Positions 52,922-62,244 of a stretch of 64,000 nt of DNA are shown piece after piece. The notes under the pieces were generated by a model that saw nothing but the letters and a program-made list of their open reading frames with translations, searched no databases and was not told where the DNA came from. The position numbers were made by a program, and so were the translations under genes. Source of the DNA: Alteromonas_F sp964429915 (GTDB lineage: Bacteria > Pseudomonadota > Gammaproteobacteria > Enterobacterales > Alteromonadaceae); contig CAYSDZ010000015.1 of the NCBI GenBank assembly GCA_964429915.1, positions 1-64,000 of the forward strand, read 5' to 3'. How positions within the stretch are numbered: the stretch's first letter is position 1; each line of letters opens with the position of its first letter.

Positions 52922-53355
52922 AGCAGTATTCAATTTTAATTGTCGATGATTCAGAAATAGATCGATATCTATTAAAAAGAATTATAAAAAAATCAGAAAT
53001 ATCGGCAGAGATATTTGAAGCCGAAGACGGGCAAGAGGCCATCGATTTTTTTATTGATTATAACAAGGGCAAAGAAACGTACGGCAATACATTCCCGCCT
53101 GTTATTATTTTTCTTGATATTAATATGCCTAGAATTGATGGTTTTGGCTTCCTTGAAAAGTTCGCTGAACTTCGAAATTCTTATACAGAATATCAATCTA
53201 GTGTATTAATGTTATTTAGCTCGTCAGACAATAAGAGTGACATAGATAACGCCTTCCATTATGACTTTGTGAAAGATTACATTGTTAAAGGAGCCGTAGA
53301 AGCTGCAATGCTTAAAGAGAAAATCACCCAAACCGTAAACAATTTTACTTCCTAG
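52918..53355 (+). CDS. Single-domain response regulator (Rcp1-like)
   Basis: 145 residues, receiver domain only. The start at 52918 overlaps the kinase stop as ATGA; an in-frame ATG eight codons earlier lies inside the kinase gene. Asp10, Asp11 and Asp67 (in IFLDINMPRIDGFGF) form the acidic pocket, LFSSSDN carries the switch serine and YIVKG the lysine. The insertion after strand beta-2 (DYNKGKETYGNTFPP) is typical of receivers paired with PAS or phytochrome-like kinases. There is no output domain, so it probably passes phosphate on or acts by binding. Confidence 0.93.
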   Translation: MKQYSILIVDDSEIDRYLLKRIIKKSEISAEIFEAEDGQEAIDFFIDYNKGKETYGNTFPPVIIFLDINMPRIDGFGFLEKFAELRNSYTEYQSSVLMLFSSSDNKSDIDNAFHYDFVKDYIVKGAVEAAMLKEKITQTVNNFTS

Positions 53356-53399
53356 CAAATGCTCGTAGCAACGGGTATATAACGACTAGCACCACTGAA

Positions 53400-55721
53400 T
53401 CAGACCTTAAATCGCTCGACTATCGCTTTCGCTTGAGCAGCGATTTTCGCCAAGTTGGCGGTGGCTGAGCTAGTTTGAGCCGCCCCTTGTTCAACATCTT
53501 CAGACATGTCGGAGATTTGCATAATATTTTGTGATACAGAATCTGAAGTTTGGTGTTGTTCTGTGGTGGCGGTAGCCACTGAGTTTGTCATATCCTGCAC
53601 TTTATCAATGGTGTCTGATAAACCATTCATAGCATGAGTGACCAAATCAACTAAGTGAATGCCGCCTTTGGCTGCTACTGAGGCCCGTTCCATAGCGTCT
53701 ACGGAACGCTCTGATGACGCCGTCATTTTCTCTACAATTTTAGATATTTCTACGGTGTTTTCTTGCGAACGTGTAGCCAAAGCGCGCACTTCATCAGCAA
53801 CAACAGAAAAGCCCCTTCCTGCTTCGCCGGCTCTTGCTGCTTCAATGGCTGCATTGAGTGCCAATAAATTAGTTTGGTCGGCGATACTGGTAATAACGTT
53901 GAGAACGGAGGTTATTTGGTTGACTTCTTCCTTCAAGGAAAGAATAACTTCGTTTGAGTGCTGAATTAACTCAACCAATAGCTTAATGTTTTTCGCTGCT
54001 AAATCGGCCCGTTCCAAGTTTTCGGTAAGACTTTCCTTCGCTTTTACACTAAAGTCGCGTGTTGTGATAGTAGACTGCGCGACTTCCGCAATCGACGATG
54101 ACAATTCTTCCATGGCAGTCGCGACAACATGAGTTTGATCGCGCTGTTGTATTAAGCTGCGCTCGCTTTGTTTAGTCACTACGCTAAGCTGTTCAGAGGC
54201 CGAAGCTATTCCATTAGAGTCTTCTTTTACTTGGGCAACTAAATCCCTAATTTGGCCAATAAACTGGTTAAACGCATTGATCACTCGATCAATTTCGGGA
54301 ATATTGCTGCTTGCAAGCTTTATAGAGAGATCACCTTCACCAGAGTTCAAACTTTCACAGGTATCACCGAGTTTCTCGATAGGCGATACCAGTATTTTAG
54401 CCACAACGATAGCCACAACAGCGCCAATCGCCAAAATAATTACTCCCAAAACAATAGATGCATTTGTTAAGGACGCACTAAGTTTTGTCGCCGGACGTAG
54501 CGCTTCTTCTTCATCGATTTCAGCGAGTAATGCATAAGTAAAGTTACCAATCGTAATGGGTGAGTAGGCCGAAAATACTGGTACGTCACGATAGTCCAAT
54601 ACCACATCAAAACCAGTTTTTCCTTTCAAAGCAGCTTGGGCTGTAGCGGTATTTACGGGTTGCACACCAATGGTAGTGCCACTTGCTTTAGCTTTTTCTG
54701 CGACGTCTGAGTATTTGTTGCCGACTGCTGTAAAGTAATCATTGGGTGTTTCTAGGAAGAAACGACTTTCTGAAAGTAGCATGCCATTAGGGTTAACCAA
54801 ATAAGTTTCGCCAGAATCGCCAAAACCTCGTTGTTTCCATTCTTGGCTGTGCGTGACAATGGTATTGATGCGATCCAGCGGGGCTTGGAAAATAAGCACT
54901 GCAACGGCTTGTCCATTATCGTAAATCGGCGACGATACAAAACCGGCAAGCGCATCGTAGGAGGGTAGATATGGCGTAAGTTCACTGAAAATAACGGCGT
55001 CTGGCTTGATGGCTTTCAGCGCTTGTTGAAACGCATAGCCTATACCTGTGTTTGCGTATGGGCCTGACTTAAGGCTAGTTGCGTAGTCTAGTTCTTTATA
55101 AACACTATAAACAATATTGCCAGTGCTAATGTCGGCGATAAAAATATCATAATAACCAAATTCTTTTAAGAATCGTCGAATACTAGGATGGTATTGTGCA
55201 TGCAATCGAGCATAATCTGTGTCGTTACCGAGTTCGGTAAGATTATCTTTTTCACCAATCGGAAAACGCGAACCCGCTATAAAATCATGCTGAAGTGATT
55301 TCGCATTGTCACTTAAATCACTGTGTAGTGACGTAACATCTGAGGCAGCTTTATTATTGCGATTTTGATAAAGCCCTGCAAAGTCTTTTGTATAATAGCG
55401 TTCCAGCGTAGAATGTTCGGAGTTGGTTAAGGTTGAGCGTTGAGATTCATATTGATTAAAAGCTGGAATAAACGCTTTGGCGGCCTTCACAATGTAAGGT
55501 TCACTCGATTTAACACGTATTTGAGATTCTATAGTACTGAAATAACCTTCAATGGCTTCTGCTGTTTGTGTATTTTCTACCGTTAAAATTTCTTGTGCTG
55601 CTTGCTCAAGAGCCACCGTTGATTCTGATACCGCTCGATAAAGCGACAGTCCTGAGGCCATCACAATCGCAATAAACACTGTGCATAACACAGTTAGCAA
55701 TAGTCTAAGTTTGAATGTCAT
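53400..55721 (-). CDS. Methyl-accepting chemotaxis protein with large double Cache sensor
   Basis: 773 residues. An N-terminal helix (LLLTVLCTVFIAIVMASGLS), a periplasmic region of about 370 residues of dCache type (FGYYDIFIADISTGNIVYSV, SSPIYDNGQAVAVLIFQAPL, VFSAYSPITIGNFTYALLAE), a second helix, a HAMP domain and a signalling domain with the hairpin IADQTNLLALNAAIEAARAG and GRGFSVVADEVRALATRSQE. The receptor end is convergent with the response regulator gene, 44 bases apart. The ligand is not predictable. Confidence 0.93.
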   Translation of the reverse strand: MTFKLRLLLTVLCTVFIAIVMASGLSLYRAVSESTVALEQAAQEILTVENTQTAEAIEGYFSTIESQIRVKSSEPYIVKAAKAFIPAFNQYESQRSTLTNSEHSTLERYYTKDFAGLYQNRNNKAASDVTSLHSDLSDNAKSLQHDFIAGSRFPIGEKDNLTELGNDTDYARLHAQYHPSIRRFLKEFGYYDIFIADISTGNIVYSVYKELDYATSLKSGPYANTGIGYAFQQALKAIKPDAVIFSELTPYLPSYDALAGFVSSPIYDNGQAVAVLIFQAPLDRINTIVTHSQEWKQRGFGDSGETYLVNPNGMLLSESRFFLETPNDYFTAVGNKYSDVAEKAKASGTTIGVQPVNTATAQAALKGKTGFDVVLDYRDVPVFSAYSPITIGNFTYALLAEIDEEEALRPATKLSASLTNASIVLGVIILAIGAVVAIVVAKILVSPIEKLGDTCESLNSGEGDLSIKLASSNIPEIDRVINAFNQFIGQIRDLVAQVKEDSNGIASASEQLSVVTKQSERSLIQQRDQTHVVATAMEELSSSIAEVAQSTITTRDFSVKAKESLTENLERADLAAKNIKLLVELIQHSNEVILSLKEEVNQITSVLNVITSIADQTNLLALNAAIEAARAGEAGRGFSVVADEVRALATRSQENTVEISKIVEKMTASSERSVDAMERASVAAKGGIHLVDLVTHAMNGLSDTIDKVQDMTNSVATATTEQHQTSDSVSQNIMQISDMSEDVEQGAAQTSSATANLAKIAAQAKAIVERFKV

Positions 55722-55809
55722 AAGCTGGCTTTAAAAGATCTAAAAATTTAAACGCATTAACAAAGAGTAGGTTAGATACCCTTTTTTTGAGGTCTGACCA
55801 GATGGTGTT

Positions 55810-57789
55810 TTATACAGACGCTGTAAAGCTATTTATCCACTCTTCGAGATCGTCGAGATGCATGGGTTTTGCGTAAAAATAACCTTGAATTTTTCTGATG
55901 CCGAGTTGCTTAAGGATTTCCATTTGCTCCTCGGTTTCAACCCCTTCTGCCACTACATCATAATGCAGTTCATTTGCGATGTACTGGGTTGCATTGATGA
56001 TTGTCCACCCACCTTGATGAATAGAATCAACAAATGACTTATCAATTTTTATTGTATTGGCGCCGAGAGACTGAAGCAGTGCAAGTGACGAATAGCCTGT
56101 TCCAAAATCATCAAGCGAAATTTTAACGCCTGTTTGTTTCAGTTTTTCTATACGAGTCTTAATTTCTGAGATGTCTTCTACAAAGGCTGATTCGGTTAAC
56201 TCAATAATCAATTGTTCACTTGGATAGTGATACTTTTTTAGTATATGTTCAACCAACACGACAAATCGTTTATTGGCAAGTTGAACAGCAGATACATTAA
56301 CAGAAATGGCAGGTCGAATTTGTTTAGGGAACGACAACATCTCCTTACAGGCTTGCTCTAATACCCATTCTCCCAGTAAATGTATCATGCCGTATTTTTC
56401 TGCAATAGGAATAAATTCTGCGGGGGATACTGAGTGGCTTCCGTGTTGCCAACGCAGTAAAACTTCACAGGCCTCTACACGCTGGATTTCATTATTGAAT
56501 ATAGGTTGATAGAGCAATTGCAATTCGTCATTTTCAATAGCACTGAGTAAGGCTGTTTTTAAAAATTGAATGCGTTGTTGTTCCAGTAACATCGCTTCAT
56601 CAAAAATAAGTACACTAGAGTTGGCTTTGTGCTTTTGTCGATACATAGCGGTATCGGCAAAAAGAATTAATTGTGACCCATGTTGAGATTGTGTTGGAAA
56701 GACCGAAATACCTATTGTAGCACCCACATTCAATATCAAATCGTTTATGTATAATGTATCGGATAATCTATCTATCAGTGTTTTCGCTGTTTGTTTTGCT
56801 GCCAGAGCACTGCAGTTTTCAAGGATGATGACAAATTCATCTCCACCCCAGCGGCATGCGTGTCGGTCAGATGTCACAAATGCAGAAAGTCGAGTTGCTA
56901 CCTCTTTTAACACTGCGTCGCCAATATTATGCCCATGGTGGTCATTGATTTCTTTGAATTTGTCTAAATCAACAAAAAGTAGAGCCAGCTCCATTTTCGA
57001 CGCTGTTGCGTTTTCAATAAAGGTGTTTAAGTGTTCTTGAAAGGCATTTCTATTAAACAAAGTAGTTAGCGGATCGCGATACGACAAATCTTTAATTTTC
57101 TTTGTTCTTAATGCTATTTTTTGTTCAAGATTTTTATTGGTATGTTCAACTTTAAGTAAGGCGTGTTGAAGTTGGGCCAGTAAATCGTCATTTTTGTGCC
57201 TAAGTAAAATAGCTTGAAACGTGAAATTACACGATTTTTTGGCTATCGATAAAATGGTGAGTGTAAATACCAAGCCGAGACCACCGAGCAGCTGATAAAA
57301 GGGTTCGGTAGATACCAATAAGGTAATTGAATAGGGAATCAGCATAAAGAGGGTATAGAGCATGTTTATTAAGCGATGACCAGACAACACAGTCGCTGCG
57401 CCACCTGTTAGCGCAGAAATGATCACAATAGAGCATGTGGCTTCTTCTACCGACATAGTTGATAGTGTAGTAATGCCATATACTGCCCATATTGCACTGC
57501 CTAATCCAACGCCAAGCCCAAATCGATAAAATCCAGTATCCGGATTGACCGGTGCTCCACATTTTCGTGCCTTTTTCCAATGAATGAGGTCCGCTGCGCG
57601 TAGCAGCGTTATCAGCGTCATGGCAATTAGAAAAACCATTCGCTCAGAAGAAATAGCGTGTTGAGAATAATCGTTAAACCACAACTGCAAAGCAACAAAA
57701 GCAATAAAGGAGACAACAAGTCCGTCTGTGGCATTGTTATAAAGCAAATTCGCTCGGTCTAGCTTTTCTGACGTGGAAGCGCTTGTCAT
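55810..57789 (-). CDS. Membrane GGDEF/EAL cyclic-di-GMP protein
   Basis: 659 residues. About six membrane helices fill residues 15-200, then a short coiled segment, a GGDEF domain with RDPLTTLFNRNAFQEHL and the active site RWGGDEFVII, and an EAL domain with CEVLLRWQHG, ISVNVSAVQLANKRF, ISLDDFGTGYSSLALLQSLG and VVAEGVETEEQ. The GGDEF site is intact but the RxxD inhibition motif is replaced (VTSD). The EAL triplet is EVL, yet the ExLxR and DDFGTGYSS residues are kept, so phosphodiesterase activity is plausible. Bifunctional or one-sided activity cannot be decided by sequence. Confidence 0.92.
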   Translation of the reverse strand: MTSASTSEKLDRANLLYNNATDGLVVSFIAFVALQLWFNDYSQHAISSERMVFLIAMTLITLLRAADLIHWKKARKCGAPVNPDTGFYRFGLGVGLGSAIWAVYGITTLSTMSVEEATCSIVIISALTGGAATVLSGHRLINMLYTLFMLIPYSITLLVSTEPFYQLLGGLGLVFTLTILSIAKKSCNFTFQAILLRHKNDDLLAQLQHALLKVEHTNKNLEQKIALRTKKIKDLSYRDPLTTLFNRNAFQEHLNTFIENATASKMELALLFVDLDKFKEINDHHGHNIGDAVLKEVATRLSAFVTSDRHACRWGGDEFVIILENCSALAAKQTAKTLIDRLSDTLYINDLILNVGATIGISVFPTQSQHGSQLILFADTAMYRQKHKANSSVLIFDEAMLLEQQRIQFLKTALLSAIENDELQLLYQPIFNNEIQRVEACEVLLRWQHGSHSVSPAEFIPIAEKYGMIHLLGEWVLEQACKEMLSFPKQIRPAISVNVSAVQLANKRFVVLVEHILKKYHYPSEQLIIELTESAFVEDISEIKTRIEKLKQTGVKISLDDFGTGYSSLALLQSLGANTIKIDKSFVDSIHQGGWTIINATQYIANELHYDVVAEGVETEEQMEILKQLGIRKIQGYFYAKPMHLDDLEEWINSFTASV

Positions 57790-57971
57790 TGAGTGAATTT
57801 CCTAGCGTATCAAACTTTAAATAAATAGATGACAGCTACAAGTATAGAACAAAATGTTAACATTTAGCTGTGGTTTAGGTTTATTTAGTCCCTAAAGAGC
57901 TATTTACTTATATCGTAGATTGTGGATGATGCTCAAATTGAGTTCGGCTTGTGAGTTATAGGTGAGGTGTG

Positions 57972-58688
57972 ATGAGACTATATGGCATTAACCCTGTCCT
58001 TTTTACTTGTATTGCGTTTGTAGTAGCGGTTGTTTCAAGCGTTTACGCAGCAACCCCGACTTACATGGTTGGCGTTGAAGAACAGGATTCCTTACCTCAC
58101 TACCATTTCAATGGAGATAACCCTGGCCCCTTATACGAGGCGTTGGAAGCTTTCGCAAAACAAGAAGATATAAAGTTTAAGTATGTTTTGTTGCCGGTTC
58201 GCCGTGTAAAAAGCAAGCATTCGCTTGAAAAGTTCGATTTCAAACTGCCAGATAACCCGTTTTGGGGAAATCAGCATGAGCTTAAACCATTTTACAGCGA
58301 TCCCATCTTATGGATTGATTCTGCGACAATAGTGTTAGACAAAAATAAGAGCATGAACCGCAACGAATTTAAAGTCATTGCAATTTTTGATGGTTTTATT
58401 CCTCAGAAACACTGGCAGAAAAAGATTCAGAATGGACAGGTGTCATTGGTGGAAGCACCGTCAAATAAATTGCTCACACAGTATTTGTATAAAGGGTTGG
58501 TGGATGGTGTGAATAGCGACCTTGCAACAATTAAATATCAGGCAGAAGCACTTGGTTATGATACCGATCGCCTTATAATTGCAGAGCACGCACCAGTCAG
58601 AAAATTTGGATATAGACTGTCAACTATGAAACACCCCGAGATTATTAAAAAATTCAATCTCTTTTTGCTTAGCTATAAAAAAAACTAA
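57972..58688 (+). CDS. Periplasmic solute-binding-like protein (SBP3-type fold)
   Basis: 238 residues from the ATG at 57972, with GAGG seven bases upstream; a GTG just before is an alternative. A signal peptide (LFTCIAFVVAVVSSVYAATP) is followed by a chain resembling the bacterial type 3 solute-binding fold: MVGVEEQDSLPHYHFNG, GPLYEALEAFAKQEDIKFKY, LVDGVNSDLATIKYQAEALG and the closing YRLSTMKHPEIIKKFNLFLL. No permease is nearby, as for many such orphans in Alteromonadales that sit close to signalling genes. Its stop overlaps the next gene's stop by 3 bases. Confidence 0.7.
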   Translation: MRLYGINPVLFTCIAFVVAVVSSVYAATPTYMVGVEEQDSLPHYHFNGDNPGPLYEALEAFAKQEDIKFKYVLLPVRRVKSKHSLEKFDFKLPDNPFWGNQHELKPFYSDPILWIDSATIVLDKNKSMNRNEFKVIAIFDGFIPQKHWQKKIQNGQVSLVEAPSNKLLTQYLYKGLVDGVNSDLATIKYQAEALGYDTDRLIIAEHAPVRKFGYRLSTMKHPEIIKKFNLFLLSYKKN

Positions 58689-59977
58689 CGCTTATAAAGC
58701 GGAAGTCGATTAATACGCTTGTTTATTTTCGTCAACTCTTGGTGATACATTTGACTTTCAATGCTACCAAAGCGCTGAGCGAAGTCCTCTTTATCGAGTC
58801 CTTCAATTAAGCCGCCAATGTCAGGGAAATAGGCGGCCTCGTCCAAATCCTTTGCTAAACGTCGCTGAATTGTTAACGCAAAAGTGGGGTTTGTCGCCAT
58901 GTCTGCAAATTTCACTCCTGCTCTGTCGGCTGCCAAGTCAATAAAGCTATAGCCTGAGCCACCTTCAGCTCTATCCATTAATTCTTTAAATTCACCAATC
59001 GCTAATGAAGCTCCGCGCTCGGCCAAAATTTTAAGCGCCGCCGAAATAATGAAATGCTGTGATAAATCGCTTCTACCCGAAAGGGTGGGTAAGTGATTTG
59101 GAACACTTGGCTTATCAATGTCTAATTGCACGTTACCCACAAACATACCCACTCGATAGTGCCCTGCAAAAATAGCGAGACTCAATATGGCAGCTTCATT
59201 CACCAAAACCGCACTTTTTCTCTCAGTTGTAGACTGAATAGCTCGCGCTTCTTTAAAAACAACGTGTATGTAATCAGTTAAGGAACGCGATTGCTGTCCG
59301 TATGTTAATTCATAGCGCTCCAAGGTACGCATAAATTGAGCGGTATAAGCCGTAAGTTGTTCGTCTTGCTTTGACGGACTTCTGGGTTTTATTCTACGCA
59401 ACTCATTCAACAATGGTCCTAGCGGATTCAAAGCCACCGTCGCCTGCCCAGGCAACATGGAAATAGATTCAACGCTACTAAAAAAAGCGTCGCCAATGTA
59501 ACTTTGGGTGTAAATGTTAAGCACTTTCTTAACCAAGTACGTCGCTAGTGCACCAGAGAACGTCATGCTACCCACTTCTAGGTGTTTTAATGTCAGGCCT
59601 TTTCCTTGCTCAATGGTAACTTTAGCGTTGATGTACCGTTTTATGCCTTTATGTTGCGTTTCCCATGAAATTAGCAGCACCGAGTGGGTGTCATTAATTA
59701 TTGCTTTTGAGCGCAATTGAACAGCAGCCCGTTTTAATAAACTTTGTAAGCTGCTTAATTGGGTTTCGGTAATAAGAATACTTGACGGCTTGTCTCTGTC
59801 CTCAATGCTAGATTGAACTTGTTTGAGTAAGCTATCGACCTGTTCAGCATGGTCTAAATGATTCACCGCATTGGAAGGCAGGTTGGCGCTTTTATCGACA
59901 AGTAAGTACAAAAAAGTGGCGCTAGCACCTATTACTAAACAAAGTAGCAGTGAAAAGCCCAAAATAAACCGCAGCAT
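58685..59977 (-). CDS. Large anchored periplasmic protein of unknown function
   Basis: 430 residues with one N-terminal helix (FILGFSLLLCLVIGASATFL). The rest is soluble and mostly helical, with features such as SWETQHKGIKRYINAKVTIE, GSGYSFIDLAADRAGVKFAD and HFIISAALKILAERGASLAI. The motif SFIDLAADRAGVKFA suggests a catalytic or binding core, but I do not recognise a family. Codon use and a solid uninterrupted frame make it certainly a gene. Stand-alone. Confidence 0.6.
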   Translation of the reverse strand: MLRFILGFSLLLCLVIGASATFLYLLVDKSANLPSNAVNHLDHAEQVDSLLKQVQSSIEDRDKPSSILITETQLSSLQSLLKRAAVQLRSKAIINDTHSVLLISWETQHKGIKRYINAKVTIEQGKGLTLKHLEVGSMTFSGALATYLVKKVLNIYTQSYIGDAFFSSVESISMLPGQATVALNPLGPLLNELRRIKPRSPSKQDEQLTAYTAQFMRTLERYELTYGQQSRSLTDYIHVVFKEARAIQSTTERKSAVLVNEAAILSLAIFAGHYRVGMFVGNVQLDIDKPSVPNHLPTLSGRSDLSQHFIISAALKILAERGASLAIGEFKELMDRAEGGSGYSFIDLAADRAGVKFADMATNPTFALTIQRRLAKDLDEAAYFPDIGGLIEGLDKEDFAQRFGSIESQMYHQELTKINKRINRLPLYKR

Positions 59978-60182
59978 AGTAGCGACTATTACCTTCCATT
60001 AAATATTTGAACAAGAGTGTGTAAACAGCAGAGATACGTTTTTATTGATACTTTTTTCTAGATAATAGCGCATTTTGAAATTTCATATTGCGTAAAACAG
60101 CAAAAATTGCTTCAACTTCACAAATTTTTTGCACACAAAAGCGACTACACTTATTAGCGTTAATTTATGTTAGGAGTTCGTT

Positions 60183-60830
60183 ATGGGAAGTGCTCGTCCA
60201 TTTAATGCGGGACAGTTCTATTTAGAACTGGGCCAGCTTAACCAACAAAACAATGAAATTTTGGCCGAATCTTTTAACAATTTACCCCCCAATCCTTATG
60301 CGGATGGTAATTTTCGACTCCGTCGTTTCTCTCATTTTACGTTTAAAAATAATACCCTAAGCCATTTGCCGCAGAAAGACTTTGTTCAGTCTCAAGAGTT
60401 GAATGCGTTTCAAGGTGGTGTAGTAAGGCGATACGAAGAAATCGAAGACGGGTTGATTAACAATGACGCCTTTAAAGAAATGTTTTTTCATTTCAAAAAT
60501 ATGGCGCATCTAGATGACAATGCTGATATTGAAGTCCATCAAATTCGCATTAAGGCCAAACAAGGTAAAGAAGCAGACGTTGCGCCCGAAGGCGTGCATC
60601 AGGACGGCTTTGACCGTATAGGTATCTTCGTTATTCGTCGTGAGCACTTAAAAGCGGGGGGGAATTTACGTATTCATCTGGAAAAGGAATCTGAGCCGTT
60701 TATTAGCCATAAATTCGATCATGGTGAATTTGTCGTCTTGAACGACAAACGATTCTGGCACAGTGCTGCAAAAATTCTGCCGGAAGAAGGACACGAAGGC
60801 TATATGGATGTGTTTGTACTAACTGCTTAA
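60183..60830 (+). CDS. 2-oxoglutarate/Fe(II) dioxygenase (2OG-FeII_Oxy_6 type)
   Basis: 215 residues of the PF10014-like 2OG-Fe dioxygenase family, which includes amino-acid hydroxylases such as isoleucine dioxygenase. Iron ligands are His139 and Asp141 in PEGVHQDGFD and a distal histidine in RFWHSA (about His193). The substrate is likely a free amino acid or small molecule. TAGGAGT precedes the ATG at a normal distance. The gene is followed at 12 bases by a cysteine-desulfurase-like gene; the pair occurs together elsewhere in gammaproteobacteria to my recollection, which I cannot check here. Confidence 0.87.
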   Translation: MGSARPFNAGQFYLELGQLNQQNNEILAESFNNLPPNPYADGNFRLRRFSHFTFKNNTLSHLPQKDFVQSQELNAFQGGVVRRYEEIEDGLINNDAFKEMFFHFKNMAHLDDNADIEVHQIRIKAKQGKEADVAPEGVHQDGFDRIGIFVIRREHLKAGGNLRIHLEKESEPFISHKFDHGEFVVLNDKRFWHSAAKILPEEGHEGYMDVFVLTA

Positions 60831-60842
60831 TGAGTAATCATA

Positions 60843-62102
60843 GTGAATATTGAGTCTATCCGAGAAAAATTTGCTGCACTAAACCAAGTGCACTGTGGCA
60901 AAACACCTGTTTTTTTTGACGGCCCTGGTGGCGCACAAGTGCCAAATTGCGTGCTTGAAGCCATGGTTGAATACTTGGGGAAGAGCAATGCAAATTTAGG
61001 TGGAGCTTACTTCAGTAGTTTGCATACACAATGGTTAATGCAAGAAGCTCGTCAAGCAGCCGTAGACTTGTATCATGCCGAGTCGACAGAGAATATTGTG
61101 TTTGGAGCTAACGCAACCTCCATCGCTTTTTCAATGAGTCGAGCCATTGCAAATACTTGGCAGGCGGGTGACGAAATTATTGTGACTGCGTTAGATCATT
61201 ATTCCAACGTTAGCCCGTGGGTATTGGCAGCAGAAGAAAAAGGCGTAGTGGTTAAACAAGTGCCTGTGGTGGAACACAATTGTACCTTAGATATGCAGAC
61301 GCTTGCCGAGCTTGTTACGCCCAAAACCCGATTACTCGCATTAACTTATGCGTCGAATACAACGGGTTCTATTGTTGACGTAAAAAACGCGATTAAGATA
61401 GTGAGAGCTCAGTCTAAGGCTCTGGTGTATGTTGATGCGGTACACTTTACTCCACACGGCAGAATAGACGTTCAAGCACTGGATTGTGATTTTTTGGTGT
61501 CTTCATCTTACAAATATTTTGGCCCTCACTTGGGCATTTTATATGGGAAATCTGAGCACTTAAGGTCGCTTAGCCCCTATAAAGTTGCACCTGCGAAAAA
61601 TATTAACCCAAACCGATGGGAAACAGGCACACAGAGTTTTGAAGCTTTAGCTGGGTTTGTGGCTACAGTGAATTATTTAGCCTCGCTTCCTGAGTTGTCT
61701 AGTGAAATACAATCAAGCGAAATGAGTCGCGCTGAGAAACTCGATGTCGCCTTTGCCATGATTAACGAGTGGGAAGCGGCATTGAGTTCGCATTTTTTAC
61801 AACAATGTAGTTCTGTGCCTGGTCTGACTTTGTATGGTTTACAAACGGTAGAAAATCGTACACCGACCTTTGCTTTTCGAGTCGACGGTATCGCTCCTCG
61901 GCAGGTATCAGAGTTTTTTGCTGAACATGCCATATGTGTGTGGGATGGTAATTTCTATGCGCAAGGCCTCTACGACCAGATTGGTTTATCTGACAATGGC
62001 GGTGTAGTGAGGGTGGGGTGTATGCATTACAACACGATTGAAGAAATCGACCGCTTTTTCGTTCTGTTAAACGATTTAATTGAGCGAGAGAAAACGGCAT
62101 AG
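60843..62102 (+). CDS. Cysteine-desulfurase-like aminotransferase class V enzyme
   Basis: 419 residues beginning with GTG at 60843. The PLP lysine is in SSSYKYFGPH (Lys224), the ring-stacking histidine in ALDHYSNVSPW (His119), and Asp198/His201 in YVDAVHFTPH. It has FFDGPGGAQVP near the start and the family ending GLSDNGGVVRVGCMHYNTIE. This is the TIGR01976-type cysteine-desulfurase-like subfamily, distinct from SufS; the substrate is not established. Twelve bases after the dioxygenase, so co-transcribed. Confidence 0.87.
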   Translation: MNIESIREKFAALNQVHCGKTPVFFDGPGGAQVPNCVLEAMVEYLGKSNANLGGAYFSSLHTQWLMQEARQAAVDLYHAESTENIVFGANATSIAFSMSRAIANTWQAGDEIIVTALDHYSNVSPWVLAAEEKGVVVKQVPVVEHNCTLDMQTLAELVTPKTRLLALTYASNTTGSIVDVKNAIKIVRAQSKALVYVDAVHFTPHGRIDVQALDCDFLVSSSYKYFGPHLGILYGKSEHLRSLSPYKVAPAKNINPNRWETGTQSFEALAGFVATVNYLASLPELSSEIQSSEMSRAEKLDVAFAMINEWEAALSSHFLQQCSSVPGLTLYGLQTVENRTPTFAFRVDGIAPRQVSEFFAEHAICVWDGNFYAQGLYDQIGLSDNGGVVRVGCMHYNTIEEIDRFFVLLNDLIEREKTA

Positions 62103-62244
62103 ATTATTCTGAAAGCATACATCCAAAGAGCCGGCACGTTCTGCATTATTTTTAAGTTATGGCAAAAAATTTGTTACAAAGTGAATAAAAAATGTTTTCA
62201 TACCGTTCTTTTCTCTTTTTATAGTAAAAGACACTGACGTAGCA

